The notes under the pieces are model-generated. The model was not told the origin of the DNA. It did no database searches and saw only the letters and a program-made list of their open reading frames with translations. Positions 17,002-25,360 of a stretch of DNA of 47,347 nt are shown in pieces (positions within the stretch are counted from its first letter, which is position 1; every line of letters begins with the position of its first letter). Made by a program: the position numbers and the translations under genes. The stretch covers positions 1 through 47,347 of the forward strand of contig CALUUJ010000016.1 of NCBI GenBank assembly GCA_944323935.1, written 5' to 3'. The DNA comes from Candidatus Gastranaerophilales bacterium. GTDB taxonomy: Bacteria; Cyanobacteriota; Vampirovibrionia; Gastranaerophilales; Gastranaerophilaceae.

Positions 17002-18151
17002 AATCTTGTTTATCTTGCGGAAGATATATTTTAGGATCAACTATTGTTTCAGGCAATTTGACTTGCCCTTTAGATGCTTCAAAAATTGTTTGCGTTGCAT
17101 ATGCAACATAATCTCTATATTTCTTTTTACATATTCTTTTTGTTTGAATTAGATTATTAACAAAATCAAAATAATCTTCTAGGTATTTGATTCTGTTTTG
17201 CTTATCTTCATATAACCATTGTAAAAATGGTTTATTTCCTTTTTGTGAATTACAGGCACTATGCATAGCCAAATAATTACTTATATCATCATGATTACTT
17301 TCTATATCATAAGCAATAATATGGTCTGTGTTGGCAATAGAAGAAGATAAAAATCTCAAAGCGATATCATAAGAAGACCAATCTTCATTTCGTTTGTTTT
17401 TACCTGAATATTTAACAATCCAAGCTGAGTTCATATCAGCTGATGTTGGAAAACTCTTTGCTATTTTTTGTAATTTTTCATATTTTTTACGATTTTGAAT
17501 TTTAATTTTACTAATTCTATCAATCATAACTTTTCTTCTAAATGGTGCATTAGAATTCTTTTTGCGAATTGCTTTCTGAAGAGAATCTATTCTATTTAGT
17601 AATACTTTTTTCTCTTCTTCGGGAAGAGAATTTGCAATTGAGCGCATTTTCTTGATTAGTCTCATTTGGGCATCTTGTAATATAGGTAGTTTCTTAGCTC
17701 TCAAACTTACAAGAAGAGTTCTAATATCTTTACTTTCTCCTTCTTTTTGGGAAAGTTTATAAATTTCGTTATATACACTTTCTTCAACAGGTCTCATATA
17801 TTCTGTATATTTCCCCAAACATTCAAGATATTCATCAGGTTGAAGTGAATCAAGCTCTTCTGCAATCTGGTTAAATTTTGAAGCATTTAACATTTTCTTT
17901 CCGCACGCAGGGCAAGGAACATTATTAATCTTTGAAACGACAAAATCTCCAGATTTTTCTGCCAATTTTTTCAAATCAGTAGAATATGATCTTTTTTGTG
18001 AAGAGGTGAAGCTTAAAGGTAAATAATAAATGTTGCTTATTTGGTTATATTGGTTAGATGTTGCCTCTCTTTGCGGAACTTTTATTTGGGCTGATTCCGT
18101 TGAGATAAAATAATATGAGTTTTTAGAAATGTTAACCGGCTGTATTTTCAT
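16991..18151 (-). CDS. HNH-nuclease-like protein with a long helical insert
   Basis: The C-terminal part reads NTDHIIAYDIES and LAMHSACNSQKGNKPF, close to the HNH consensus DHI...N...C..CN..KG..P (H277, N292, C300, N301). A zinc-knuckle half, CPACGKKM (C80, C83), appears about 200 residues earlier, and the stretch between (95-240) is a charged helical region rich in Lys/Arg. The metal site may therefore be assembled from distant segments. Nuclease activity is inferred, not shown. The first 55 residues are low-complexity with SFTSS at 47-51, a shared N-terminal motif. There is no signal peptide. It converges with, and overlaps, the zincin gene. Confidence 0.7.
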   Translation of the reverse strand: MKIQPVNISKNSYYFISTESAQIKVPQREATSNQYNQISNIYYLPLSFTSSQKRSYSTDLKKLAEKSGDFVVSKINNVPCPACGKKMLNASKFNQIAEELDSLQPDEYLECLGKYTEYMRPVEESVYNEIYKLSQKEGESKDIRTLLVSLRAKKLPILQDAQMRLIKKMRSIANSLPEEEKKVLLNRIDSLQKAIRKKNSNAPFRRKVMIDRISKIKIQNRKKYEKLQKIAKSFPTSADMNSAWIVKYSGKNKRNEDWSSYDIALRFLSSSIANTDHIIAYDIESNHDDISNYLAMHSACNSQKGNKPFLQWLYEDKQNRIKYLEDYFDFVNNLIQTKRICKKKYRDYVAYATQTIFEASKGQVKLPETIVDPKIYLPQDKQDSKL

Positions 18152-18454
18152 GTTATTTATAAAATAATATCAACAATTACATGAAAACCAAAAATTATGA
18201 TTTTTGTCAAATAGAGTTAAAAAATGTAAACATGAAATTTTTTGGGTGATTTTTTTGTATTTTGCAAAAAATAATGCTCATTTCATATAAATCAAGATTA
18301 GTTTTTACCAAAAATTGTTATAAAAATGTATAAAACAATAGAAAATCAATAAATCAAGAAAAATTATATTATTTTGATAACGCAAACAAATTTGTTTTTG
18401 AATTTTAACTTGGTATGATTGCTAAGGTCGAACATGTCATAAGGTAAATAAAAA
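18152..18454. promoter_or_regulatory. Divergent intergenic region with candidate promoter
   Basis: This 303-base gap separates the minus-strand HNH-like gene from the plus-strand membrane-protein gene. For the latter, TATGAT preceded by TG (TTGGTATGAT, about 18411-18420) with TTGTTT some 17 bases upstream is a reasonable promoter. On the minus strand a TTGACA lies near 18210, but its -10 is poor. The rest is A/T-rich with no visible RNA or gene. Confidence 0.4.
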
Positions 18455-20203
18455 TTGAGAGTATCAGAAGTAGATAGATATAAAACTATAGAAGGTCCAG
18501 CAAGCATAAGTCAATGCTCGCATGAAAATAGAATGATTTCTCAGAAAAATCGAGGACAGCAGGCTTTTCGTGGCGGTTTATCCGATGTGGCTTTTAATAT
18601 GTTAGATAGAAGCTTTAGTATTTTAGATAAAAATGCAATGATACAAGTTTCTTTTGTTGATACTGTTTCAACTAATATTCCTAGAACCCTTGTTGATTTA
18701 AAGACGGGTCTTGCAGCTGCATTAGAAACATGTCGACGAGAATTTTCAGGACTTTTTGTTAATTGCTTGATGCCAGGACTAGTTGTTATGGGGTTGGCCG
18801 GTCTTTTGCCAAAAAGTAAAGAGCTTAAAGGAACAAATGTTGTGGCCTCTTGGGCGAACAGTGATTCTATAGAAAAACTGAAAGGTGCATATAAACAAGC
18901 TCAAACATCTTGTAATGCCGATAAAACTCGTGCTTATGTAGAAAATGTTCTTTCTTCTATAGAAGGATTAGATGGTAGAAACTGGATAAAGTATGCTGAT
19001 AAGGCTTCAGAACCTGCATATCAAGAAGCTGTTTCAAATATTACTCAAGCAATTTCAAGTTCAGGTTTAGAGAGAAAAACATTATTAAAACAGGCTCGTT
19101 CTAGGTTGGCAGGACTTACAAAAGCAGAAAGCATACTAAGATACAATGGTACAGCTCAGGCAAACTTGGAAGAAACACTAAGAGATGTTGTAGATTTGGG
19201 TAGTAAATTTGAAGGTGTTAAGAATAAGACATTAGCTTCTCTTGGAATGACAACGGATACTGTTGTAAGACCTGAAATATCATCTAAAGTTTCAGATGCA
19301 ATTGATAAATATGCTTCATCATTAAAGAATTTTGTTAATAAAAAAAGTTTAATAGGAATGGGTATTGTTATTGCTATAGCAGTTAGTATACAAACAATTA
19401 ATAGGGCAATAACCAGAAAACAATTTAAAGCAGAAGGTGCACCAATATATAAAGATTTCGGCAAAAAAGATACAACACAGAAAATGGATGAAAAGCAAAA
19501 GAAAGTATTCTTTGCCAAAAAAATAGCTTCTGCTGCTGGAATGTATGGCTTAGCAACACTATCTATGATGAAAAAACCTTCACTTGGTATGTTCCAATTT
19601 TCTGGTATTTTTCCAACTATGGATCAATGCCGTTGGATTGCAGCTTCTACTTTCGCAAGTAGAATGCTTGGTGCTGAAGATGAAAATGAGCTGAGAGAAA
19701 CTACAGTTCGAGATATTGCTTCATTCTCAGGTTTGTATTTTCTGGGCGATTATGTTAAAAAGGGTGTCGCTTCTGCTATTGAAGCATTCTCAAAAACTCG
19801 TAAAGGTTCAGAGTTTTTGGGTGAAAATGTAGTTCTTTTAAACCGTAAGAAAGAAATAGCGAAGCCGGTTATTAATGGTGGTGCTTCGTTTGGTGAAAAG
19901 TTATTGTCAGGATTTGGTTATAGAGTTAAACAATTCGGAAATTGGATTAAAAATACAGAATTAAAATCGGCTGCGGAAATTGCTGATGTAAAGACCCGCA
20001 ATTTAAGGAATATATGTAGAGTTGCCGATATTGCATTTTCTGTTGTTATGCTTGGTATATTGCTTCCAAAATACAATCGTTCTGTTACAGAAAAGAAAGT
20101 TGCTGAGGCCAAAAAACAGGAAGAAAGCCAAAAAAGAGCCATGCTTGATTTTTCTGTAGTGCAAAAAGAAAATACTCCACAAATTTTTAAGAATTTAATA
20201 TAA
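18455..20203 (+). CDS. Lineage-specific membrane protein, 582 aa
   Basis: I do not recognise the family. TTG is chosen as start because AAGGT lies about 10 bases upstream and the nearest upstream ATG meets a stop after one codon. Hydrophobic segments are visible around residues 106-125 (NCLMPGLVVMGLAGLLP), 295-315 (SLIGMGIVIAIAVSIQTI), 350-365 and 545-560 (IAFSVVMLGILLP). The large polar stretches between them are helical. Residues 37-41 read AFRGG, matching the shared N-terminal motif. There is no cleavable signal peptide. The C-terminus has a charged coiled-coil-like stretch. A separate promoter follows before the next gene. Confidence 0.75.
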   Translation: MRVSEVDRYKTIEGPASISQCSHENRMISQKNRGQQAFRGGLSDVAFNMLDRSFSILDKNAMIQVSFVDTVSTNIPRTLVDLKTGLAAALETCRREFSGLFVNCLMPGLVVMGLAGLLPKSKELKGTNVVASWANSDSIEKLKGAYKQAQTSCNADKTRAYVENVLSSIEGLDGRNWIKYADKASEPAYQEAVSNITQAISSSGLERKTLLKQARSRLAGLTKAESILRYNGTAQANLEETLRDVVDLGSKFEGVKNKTLASLGMTTDTVVRPEISSKVSDAIDKYASSLKNFVNKKSLIGMGIVIAIAVSIQTINRAITRKQFKAEGAPIYKDFGKKDTTQKMDEKQKKVFFAKKIASAAGMYGLATLSMMKKPSLGMFQFSGIFPTMDQCRWIAASTFASRMLGAEDENELRETTVRDIASFSGLYFLGDYVKKGVASAIEAFSKTRKGSEFLGENVVLLNRKKEIAKPVINGGASFGEKLLSGFGYRVKQFGNWIKNTELKSAAEIADVKTRNLRNICRVADIAFSVVMLGILLPKYNRSVTEKKVAEAKKQEESQKRAMLDFSVVQKENTPQIFKNLI

Positions 20204-20264
20204 GTAACAATTTTACATAATACCCGCAAAAAAAAATAAGTTTGTGTTTTGTACTATTGTTGAG

Positions 20265-20293
20265 TTGTTAAAAACTTGAAAATAAGGTATAAT
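20265..20293 (+). promoter_or_regulatory. Sigma-70-type promoter
   Basis: TTGTTA (20265-20270), a 17-base spacer and TATAAT (20288-20293) form one of the best promoters in the window, 36 bases before the GTG start at 20330. Confidence 0.75.
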
Positions 20294-20329
20294 AAAAAAG
20301 ATTCCCTAAGATGTAAAGGAGAGAAGTAA

Positions 20330-20686
20330 GTGGTTGACAATAGGTCAGCTGGTGCCTTGGGAATTGGTGGCGGTATAAACTTTAAAAGTGGAGATATATC
20401 TGGTACTGCAGCCAAAACGTCGGATGATAGAGCCAGTCAAGGAACTGAATACTTTATGCAAGAAGGCGAGGATCAGCAAAATTCTCGTCAAGAGCCTTTT
20501 ATTGATAGGAGTATGCAACTTAAAGCATCTTTGAATTCTCTTGCGCTTTTGAATGTTGTTTCTGTGCTTCAGAATAAAAAGAAAAATCCATTATTGGATG
20601 ATGAAGATTATTCTGAAAAAATACAATTAAAAAAAGTTCCCGAAATAGAAAAAAATAAAAAAAACAGAGAAGACACAAAAAAATAG
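20330..20686 (+). CDS. Hypothetical protein, 118 aa, with INFKSG motif
   Basis: I do not recognise the family. It starts with GTG behind AAAGGAGAG. The N-terminal 60 residues are Gly/Ser/Asp/Gln-rich and look disordered. Residues 17-21 read NFKSG, the shared N-terminal motif. A possible amphipathic helix follows (QLKASLNSLALLNVVSVLQN), and the C-terminus is highly charged (Lys/Glu). There is no signal peptide or membrane helix. It has its own promoter and a strong terminator that overlaps its stop codon. Confidence 0.7.
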   Translation: MVDNRSAGALGIGGGINFKSGDISGTAAKTSDDRASQGTEYFMQEGEDQQNSRQEPFIDRSMQLKASLNSLALLNVVSVLQNKKKNPLLDDEDYSEKIQLKKVPEIEKNKKNREDTKK

Positions 20687-20715
20687 AACCTAAAACAATT
20701 TAGGTTCTATTTTTT
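20682..20715. terminator. Bidirectional Rho-independent terminator
   Basis: AATAGAACCTAAA-acaa-TTTAGGTTCTATT is a perfect 13-bp stem with a 4-base loop, followed by T's on the plus strand and by A/T-rich sequence on the minus strand. It overlaps the stop of the 118-residue gene and sits just after the convergent gene at 20717. Confidence 0.9.
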
Positions 20716-20716
20716 A

Positions 20717-21010
20717 TTACATTGTCCACTCTGTACTATGGATCTTTCTTGAAAGATATTCTTTCGGAGTTTCTGTATCTTTTTGCCCTGTTCTTGGTTC
20801 ATAATGAGGAATTACTTTTTGTGTTGCTCTTATTTGACCTGCTGTTATTGGGTATGCATAATTTGCTCCCCAAGTTCCATAGGAAACAACTTTATCATCC
20901 GGAGTATTCTCATCGATTTGAATTAATGGTTTAATTTCTTGTCTCTTTTCTCCAAAGTTTACAGATTTTTTCATGCAATTTGTTGTCATTGTGATTGGTG
21001 TAATATTCAT
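20717..21010 (-). CDS. Hypothetical protein, 97 aa, with VNFGE motif
   Basis: I do not recognise the family. I chose the ATG at 21010 because GAAGGAGAG lies directly upstream; a longer frame exists to 21046 but would place this site inside the gene. The N-terminus reads MNITPITM with VNFGE at residues 17-21, the shared motif. The rest is polar with several aromatic residues (SYGTWGANYAYPITAGQI) and a basic C-terminal half. It is soluble, with no signal peptide. Confidence 0.7.
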   Translation of the reverse strand: MNITPITMTTNCMKKSVNFGEKRQEIKPLIQIDENTPDDKVVSYGTWGANYAYPITAGQIRATQKVIPHYEPRTGQKDTETPKEYLSRKIHSTEWTM

Positions 21011-21137
21011 TTTCTCTCCTTCTCTAATAAAATAATAAACACACACTGGATATAAAACCTATAAAAAACTTTTTTGCTAGAAAAATTTTTTTAATTTTCT
21101 AAAATAAAAAATTCTGATAGAATATGAATAGGAAAAA

Positions 21138-22286
21138 ATGAAAAAGAATTTTACAAGAATATTTTTATTATTTATTTTTCTAATGCCTATAAAAGTATAT
21201 GCTTTAGATTTTGTTGACATTGATCATGGTTTTTGGGCATATAAAGAGATAGATCTTTTGACAGATGAAGGAATAATTTCAGGATATCCGGATAATAGGT
21301 ATTTGCCTCAAAAGCTTGTAACGAGAGCGGAATATGCTGCGATGGTTATAAAAACTATAGGACAAGAAAATATTCCAATAGAAACCATGTATACTTTTGA
21401 AGATATAGATAATAGTCATTGGGCGTGGGGATATATTTTGAGAGCTGTAAATCTTGATATATTAAAGCCTGCTACAGACAATTATTTCTATCCGGATGAT
21501 TATATTACAAGAAGTGAAATAATAACTTTTCTTGTTAATATATTAAAGTCAGAAGATATTGGTAAAAAAGAAGCTATTATTGCACTGCAAAATTCTTTTG
21601 ATGATTTTGATGATATTCCTGATTGGTTTAAAGTAACGGCAGGTAAAGCAGAAGTCCTAAATGTTATAGCAAAAGAACCACCTCGTGATCGTTATCTTGA
21701 TTATGATAAATATGTTAATCGTGCTCAGATTGCTGTTTTTTTAGCAAAATTAAAACAAATAACAGATGGTTATATACAAGAAAAAATTGCAGCTGAAAAA
21801 TCACCTAAAACTGGCGAAGGTATAATTATTGAAAATACTTTAAGAATTGATGATGTTGTTACTTTGCCTGCCAAAACGATTCTTCCTATAATGGTTATAG
21901 GTCAATTAAGTTCTGAGGATGCTGAGCCGGGACAAATGTTTCAGGCTAGATTTGCAAATAATATTGTTGATTATGAACATCATATACTTTTGTCTAAGGA
22001 TATAATTTTAGTCGGTAAAGTTTTGGATACAACAAAAGCTATTAATTTTGTCAGAAATGGAGAGCTTATATTTGAATTATCTGCTACAAATAACAATAAA
22101 AATTTTACAAGAATATTGGGTGTTGCAGAATATGAAGCAACTATAGTTGAATCAAATAAAGTCAAAAAGATTGCAAAAAATATTATAAAAGGTAAAGATT
22201 TTGTTGCAAAAGACGGACAAATTCTATATATAAAGCTTTTTAAACCGATGAGAGTAAATATTGTAACGGGAGAAGTATTAGATTAA
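21138..22286 (+). CDS. SLH-domain envelope protein
   Basis: A signal peptide (KKNFTRIFLLFIFLMPIKVYA) is followed by three S-layer-homology-like repeats of about 60 residues: FVDIDHGFWAYKEIDLL, FEDIDNSHWAWGYILRAV and FDDFDDIPDWFKVTAGKAEV, each followed by a typical (T/N)RAE- or RAQ-like turn. SLH domains bind peptidoglycan-linked polymers, and in cyanobacterial relatives they occur at the N-terminus of outer-membrane proteins. The C-terminal 160 residues are beta-rich but too short for a porin barrel. It probably sits in the periplasm bound to the cell wall. The ATG follows AGGAAAAA. Its last 4 bases overlap the convergent gene at 22283. Confidence 0.88.
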   Translation: MKKNFTRIFLLFIFLMPIKVYALDFVDIDHGFWAYKEIDLLTDEGIISGYPDNRYLPQKLVTRAEYAAMVIKTIGQENIPIETMYTFEDIDNSHWAWGYILRAVNLDILKPATDNYFYPDDYITRSEIITFLVNILKSEDIGKKEAIIALQNSFDDFDDIPDWFKVTAGKAEVLNVIAKEPPRDRYLDYDKYVNRAQIAVFLAKLKQITDGYIQEKIAAEKSPKTGEGIIIENTLRIDDVVTLPAKTILPIMVIGQLSSEDAEPGQMFQARFANNIVDYEHHILLSKDIILVGKVLDTTKAINFVRNGELIFELSATNNNKNFTRILGVAEYEATIVESNKVKKIAKNIIKGKDFVAKDGQILYIKLFKPMRVNIVTGEVLD

Positions 22287-22612
22287 TTAATACTTTCTTT
22301 TTTATATATACCCATTTCTTCCAATGCTTTTAAAAAGTTTTGAGCAGTTGCTTTTTGTACATCTGGCGGAACAACTCTTAGAAGTTCAACCGTCCTTGAA
22401 ATAATGGGATCCTTATCATACCAACGATTACATACTTTTGGTCTTACCATTTCATAAAATTTATCAATTGCTTCTTTTGAAACTTTCTTCTCGATTTCTT
22501 GTAAAAAAATTTCTGCCTGCGATTTTAGTTCATTTTGGTAGTTTTGCAATAGGTTTATTACCTCAAGCAAAACAGGATCATGATCATACCATCTTTTATA
22601 ATTGTGATTCAC
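22283..22612 (-). CDS. Small protein with two RWYDxDP repeats
   Basis: I do not recognise the family. The 109-residue protein is an internal duplication: RWYDHDPVLLEVINLLQ at residues 7-23 and RWYDKDPIISRTVELLR at 63-79, each followed by a helix ending in FLQEIE or FLKALEEM. The period is 56 residues. It is soluble and helical. Its start overlaps the end of murA by 17 bases, so it is probably translated from the murA transcript. The function is unknown. The overlap suggests coupled expression rather than a proven link to cell-wall synthesis. Confidence 0.75.
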   Translation of the reverse strand: MNHNYKRWYDHDPVLLEVINLLQNYQNELKSQAEIFLQEIEKKVSKEAIDKFYEMVRPKVCNRWYDKDPIISRTVELLRVVPPDVQKATAQNFLKALEEMGIYKKESIN

Positions 22613-23921
22613 TTAGATTTCCTTTATTTTGGTTGATAATAGCATCATCATCTTCATTATATCTTTGAATATCTGCTCCTATCATTCTAAACTTATTTTC
22701 AAGAAGTTCGTAACCTCTATCTATATGATATATATTTTCAATTGTACTTTCCCCTTCAGCCATAAGGGCTGCAATAACTAACGAAGCCCCGGCTCTTAAA
22801 TCAGAAGCTTTGAGATTTGCACTGGTTAAATTTTTAACCCCCTTAACAAGAGCGTGATTTCTTTCTTGATGAATATCTGCGCCCATTTTTCGAAGTTCAG
22901 GAACTTGCATAAATCGGTTTTCATATAAGCTTTCTGTAATTATGCTTACACCATCTGCAACTGTTGCAAGTGCCATAGCCATAGATTGCAAATCAGTTGG
23001 AAACCCAGGATATGGTTGAGTAATTACATTTATTGCTTCAAGTTTTCTTTTACAGCTGACCTCTATAGAAGTAGGGTCTAACAACTTAATATCTGCTCCC
23101 ATTTTAGTCAGTTTAGCTGTATAAAATGTTAAATGATTAGGGAAAATATTTCTTATTATACCTTTACCTTTTGTGGCAATAAACGCAGCCATATATGTTC
23201 CGGCTTCGATTCTGTCAGGAATAGTTGTATATTCTATTGGTTTTAAATCTTCTTGTTTTACACCGTTAATTACAATTTCAGAAGTTCCGGCACCTACAAT
23301 ATCAGCCCCCATTGCATTAAGGAAATTTGCCAAATCTACAATTTCCGGCTCCTGAGCTGCATTCTGAATTCTTGTTGAACCTTCTGCCAAAACTGATGCT
23401 AGCATTATATTTTCTGTAGCTCCAACAGATGGAATATCAAGGTATATATCCGAACCTATTAATTTTTTTGCTTTTGCATGGACATATCCGTTTTCTATCT
23501 TGATATTTGTTCCTAGTGCCTCTAAGCCTTTAATATGGAAATCTACTTTTCTTTCTCCAATAGCACAACCGCCTGGCAGAGCAACAACAGCTTCTTTACA
23601 TCTGCCTACTAAAGCACCTAATACAACAAAAGAAGCTCTCATCCTGCTTACAAGTTCATAGCTGGCTCTAACACCTGTTAAATCAGTTGAATCGATAGTT
23701 ATTGATTTTTCTGTTTTGTTATACTTTGTTTTGGCACCGAGTTGTTCCAAAACATTTAACATTATTACGACATCAGTTAATTCCGGAACATTATAAATCT
23801 TACTTTCACCTTTTGCCAAAAGAGCAGCGGCCATAAGCTTTAGTACCGCATTCTTAGCTCCGCTTATAGATACTTCGCCTTTTAATTGTTTTCCGCCAAA
23901 TATCCTAATCTTCTCTGTCAT
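22596..23921 (-). CDS. murA: UDP-N-acetylglucosamine 1-carboxyvinyltransferase
   Basis: MurA transfers enolpyruvate from PEP to UDP-GlcNAc, the first committed step of peptidoglycan synthesis, in the cytosol. Visible signatures are GGKQLKGEVSISGAKNAVLK at the N-terminus, LPGGCAIGERKVDFHI with the active-site Cys, YPGFPTDLQS, and the C-terminal DLRAGASLVIAAL. The Cys form is the fosfomycin-sensitive type by family knowledge. I chose ATG at 23921 because GGGAGGAAC lies directly before it; the frame is open 7 codons further. Length (441 residues) is somewhat above the usual 420. The small RWYDxDP gene follows, overlapping. Confidence 0.97.
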   Translation of the reverse strand: MTEKIRIFGGKQLKGEVSISGAKNAVLKLMAAALLAKGESKIYNVPELTDVVIMLNVLEQLGAKTKYNKTEKSITIDSTDLTGVRASYELVSRMRASFVVLGALVGRCKEAVVALPGGCAIGERKVDFHIKGLEALGTNIKIENGYVHAKAKKLIGSDIYLDIPSVGATENIMLASVLAEGSTRIQNAAQEPEIVDLANFLNAMGADIVGAGTSEIVINGVKQEDLKPIEYTTIPDRIEAGTYMAAFIATKGKGIIRNIFPNHLTFYTAKLTKMGADIKLLDPTSIEVSCKRKLEAINVITQPYPGFPTDLQSMAMALATVADGVSIITESLYENRFMQVPELRKMGADIHQERNHALVKGVKNLTSANLKASDLRAGASLVIAALMAEGESTIENIYHIDRGYELLENKFRMIGADIQRYNEDDDAIINQNKGNLSESQL

Positions 23922-24113
23922 GTTCCTCCCAATGACATACAATATTCCAAATCACTATATAAAGTATACACTATATTATTATATAATAATATAACTTATG
24001 CTATTGAGGGTAAATAGATTAACTATTGTAAACACATAATATTATATCATTCAAATATACTATATTCTTAGCTTTGATTTAAATATAAAATATATTAAGG
24101 AGAAGGATTTTAT

Positions 24114-24509
24114 ATGGTAGCAAATGAAGAACTTATAAAAATAGCAAAGGAAGTTTCATATAATGCATATTGTCCTTATTCAAAGTTTCCGGTCGGAGCA
24201 TGTGCTTTATTTGAAAGTGGCAAATATTATGTTGGATGTAACATTGAGAACTCAAGTTACGGTTTATCATTGTGTGCAGAAAGGAATGCAATTTCAACAG
24301 CGATAGCGAATGGAGAAACATCAAAATTATTAAAAATTGCAATTTATTCGCCAATGTCCTCTGAATGTTTCCCTTGCGGTGCATGCAGACAGTGGATTCA
24401 AGAATTTTCAAAAGGTTATAATGTTGAAATTATATTGGAAAATGATGATAAGGGTATTAGCTTATATTATATAAATGATATTTTACCCTATTCGTTTAAA
24501 CTGATATAA
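24114..24509 (+). CDS. cdd: Cytidine deaminase
   Basis: It deaminates cytidine or deoxycytidine to uridine in pyrimidine salvage. The zinc site is clear: CAE (in LSLCAERNAIST) and PCGAC (in ECFPCGACRQW). Other signatures are YCPYSKFPVGA and GCNIENSSYGLS. The 131-residue length is that of the small homotetrameric class. The ATG follows a strong AAGGAGAAGG. The SigF-like sigma gene starts 52 bases later, so the two may be cotranscribed. Confidence 0.96.
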   Translation: MVANEELIKIAKEVSYNAYCPYSKFPVGACALFESGKYYVGCNIENSSYGLSLCAERNAISTAIANGETSKLLKIAIYSPMSSECFPCGACRQWIQEFSKGYNVEIILENDDKGISLYYINDILPYSFKLI

Positions 24510-24561
24510 TTGATTTGGTAAAAGGAAAAAGAAAGCAAAGAATGAAAAAGAGGGTGAGTTA

Positions 24562-25347
24562 GTGGCTGATTATACCATTAATTATGAAGAAATAGCTGAA
24601 TGGCTTAAATTATATAAGTCGGCTGAGGATGAGAAGCAAAAAAAACATCTTCAGAACGTAATAGCATTGGCGGCAATGCCTTTGGTTAAGAAAATAGCAA
24701 GAGGTCTTGCAAGAAGAAACACAGACCCGGTTGAAGATATTATGCAAGTTGGTAGTGTTGGGCTTGTTAAAGCGATTCAATTATATAATCCGAAAGTGAG
24801 CGAGAATTTTAAAACATACGCTACTTATTTAATTACAGGTGAGATTAGGCATTATTTAAGAGATAAAGTTTCTATGATTAAAGCTCCAAGAGAAATTTAT
24901 GAGCTTGCTTATCGTGTGAATAAATTGATGCAGAAACTAAAGGACGAGCAAGGAAATGAGCCGTCTGAGATAGTTTTAGCAGAGGAACTTGGTACTTCTG
25001 TCGGTAAAATTAAAGAAGTTATTGATGTAGAAAGACGTAAACAGACTATTTCTTTGGATCAAGTTATTACAACCGGTGCAGATGAGTCTTTATCTTTATT
25101 TGATAAGATTGCAGATGATAATCATTATAATCTGGAATCTTTTCAAGAAGATAAAATTCTTATAAATGATGCTATAAAAAGATTGGATGTGAAACTTCAA
25201 GAAGTTATAGTTTTAAATTATTTTGAGGATATGAGCCAGACACAAATAGCTTTGAAGCTTGGGATTTCTCAAATGCAGGTGTCCAGAAGGTTGAAAAAAG
25301 CATTGAATATGCTTCTTAATATATTATCAGAAAAAGAAAAAGCATAG
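24562..25347 (+). CDS. RNA polymerase sigma factor, group 3 (SigF/SigB/FliA-like)
   Basis: It directs RNA polymerase to a special promoter set. Regions in order are: region 2 around EDIMQVGSVGLVKAIQLYNP and FKTYATYLITGEIRHYLRDK, region 3 around EPSEIVLAEELGTSVGKIKEV, and region 4 SQTQIALKLGISQMQVSRRLKKAL. The 261-residue size and lack of region 1 fit group 3. Start: GTG at 24562 behind AGAGGGTGAG. The prepilin peptidase gene follows by 13 bases. In cyanobacteria SigF controls type IV pilus genes, so a pilus role is a reasonable inference. No anti-sigma gene is adjacent. Confidence 0.92.
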   Translation: MADYTINYEEIAEWLKLYKSAEDEKQKKHLQNVIALAAMPLVKKIARGLARRNTDPVEDIMQVGSVGLVKAIQLYNPKVSENFKTYATYLITGEIRHYLRDKVSMIKAPREIYELAYRVNKLMQKLKDEQGNEPSEIVLAEELGTSVGKIKEVIDVERRKQTISLDQVITTGADESLSLFDKIADDNHYNLESFQEDKILINDAIKRLDVKLQEVIVLNYFEDMSQTQIALKLGISQMQVSRRLKKALNMLLNILSEKEKA

Positions 25348-25360
25348 AAAAGGTGGAATT

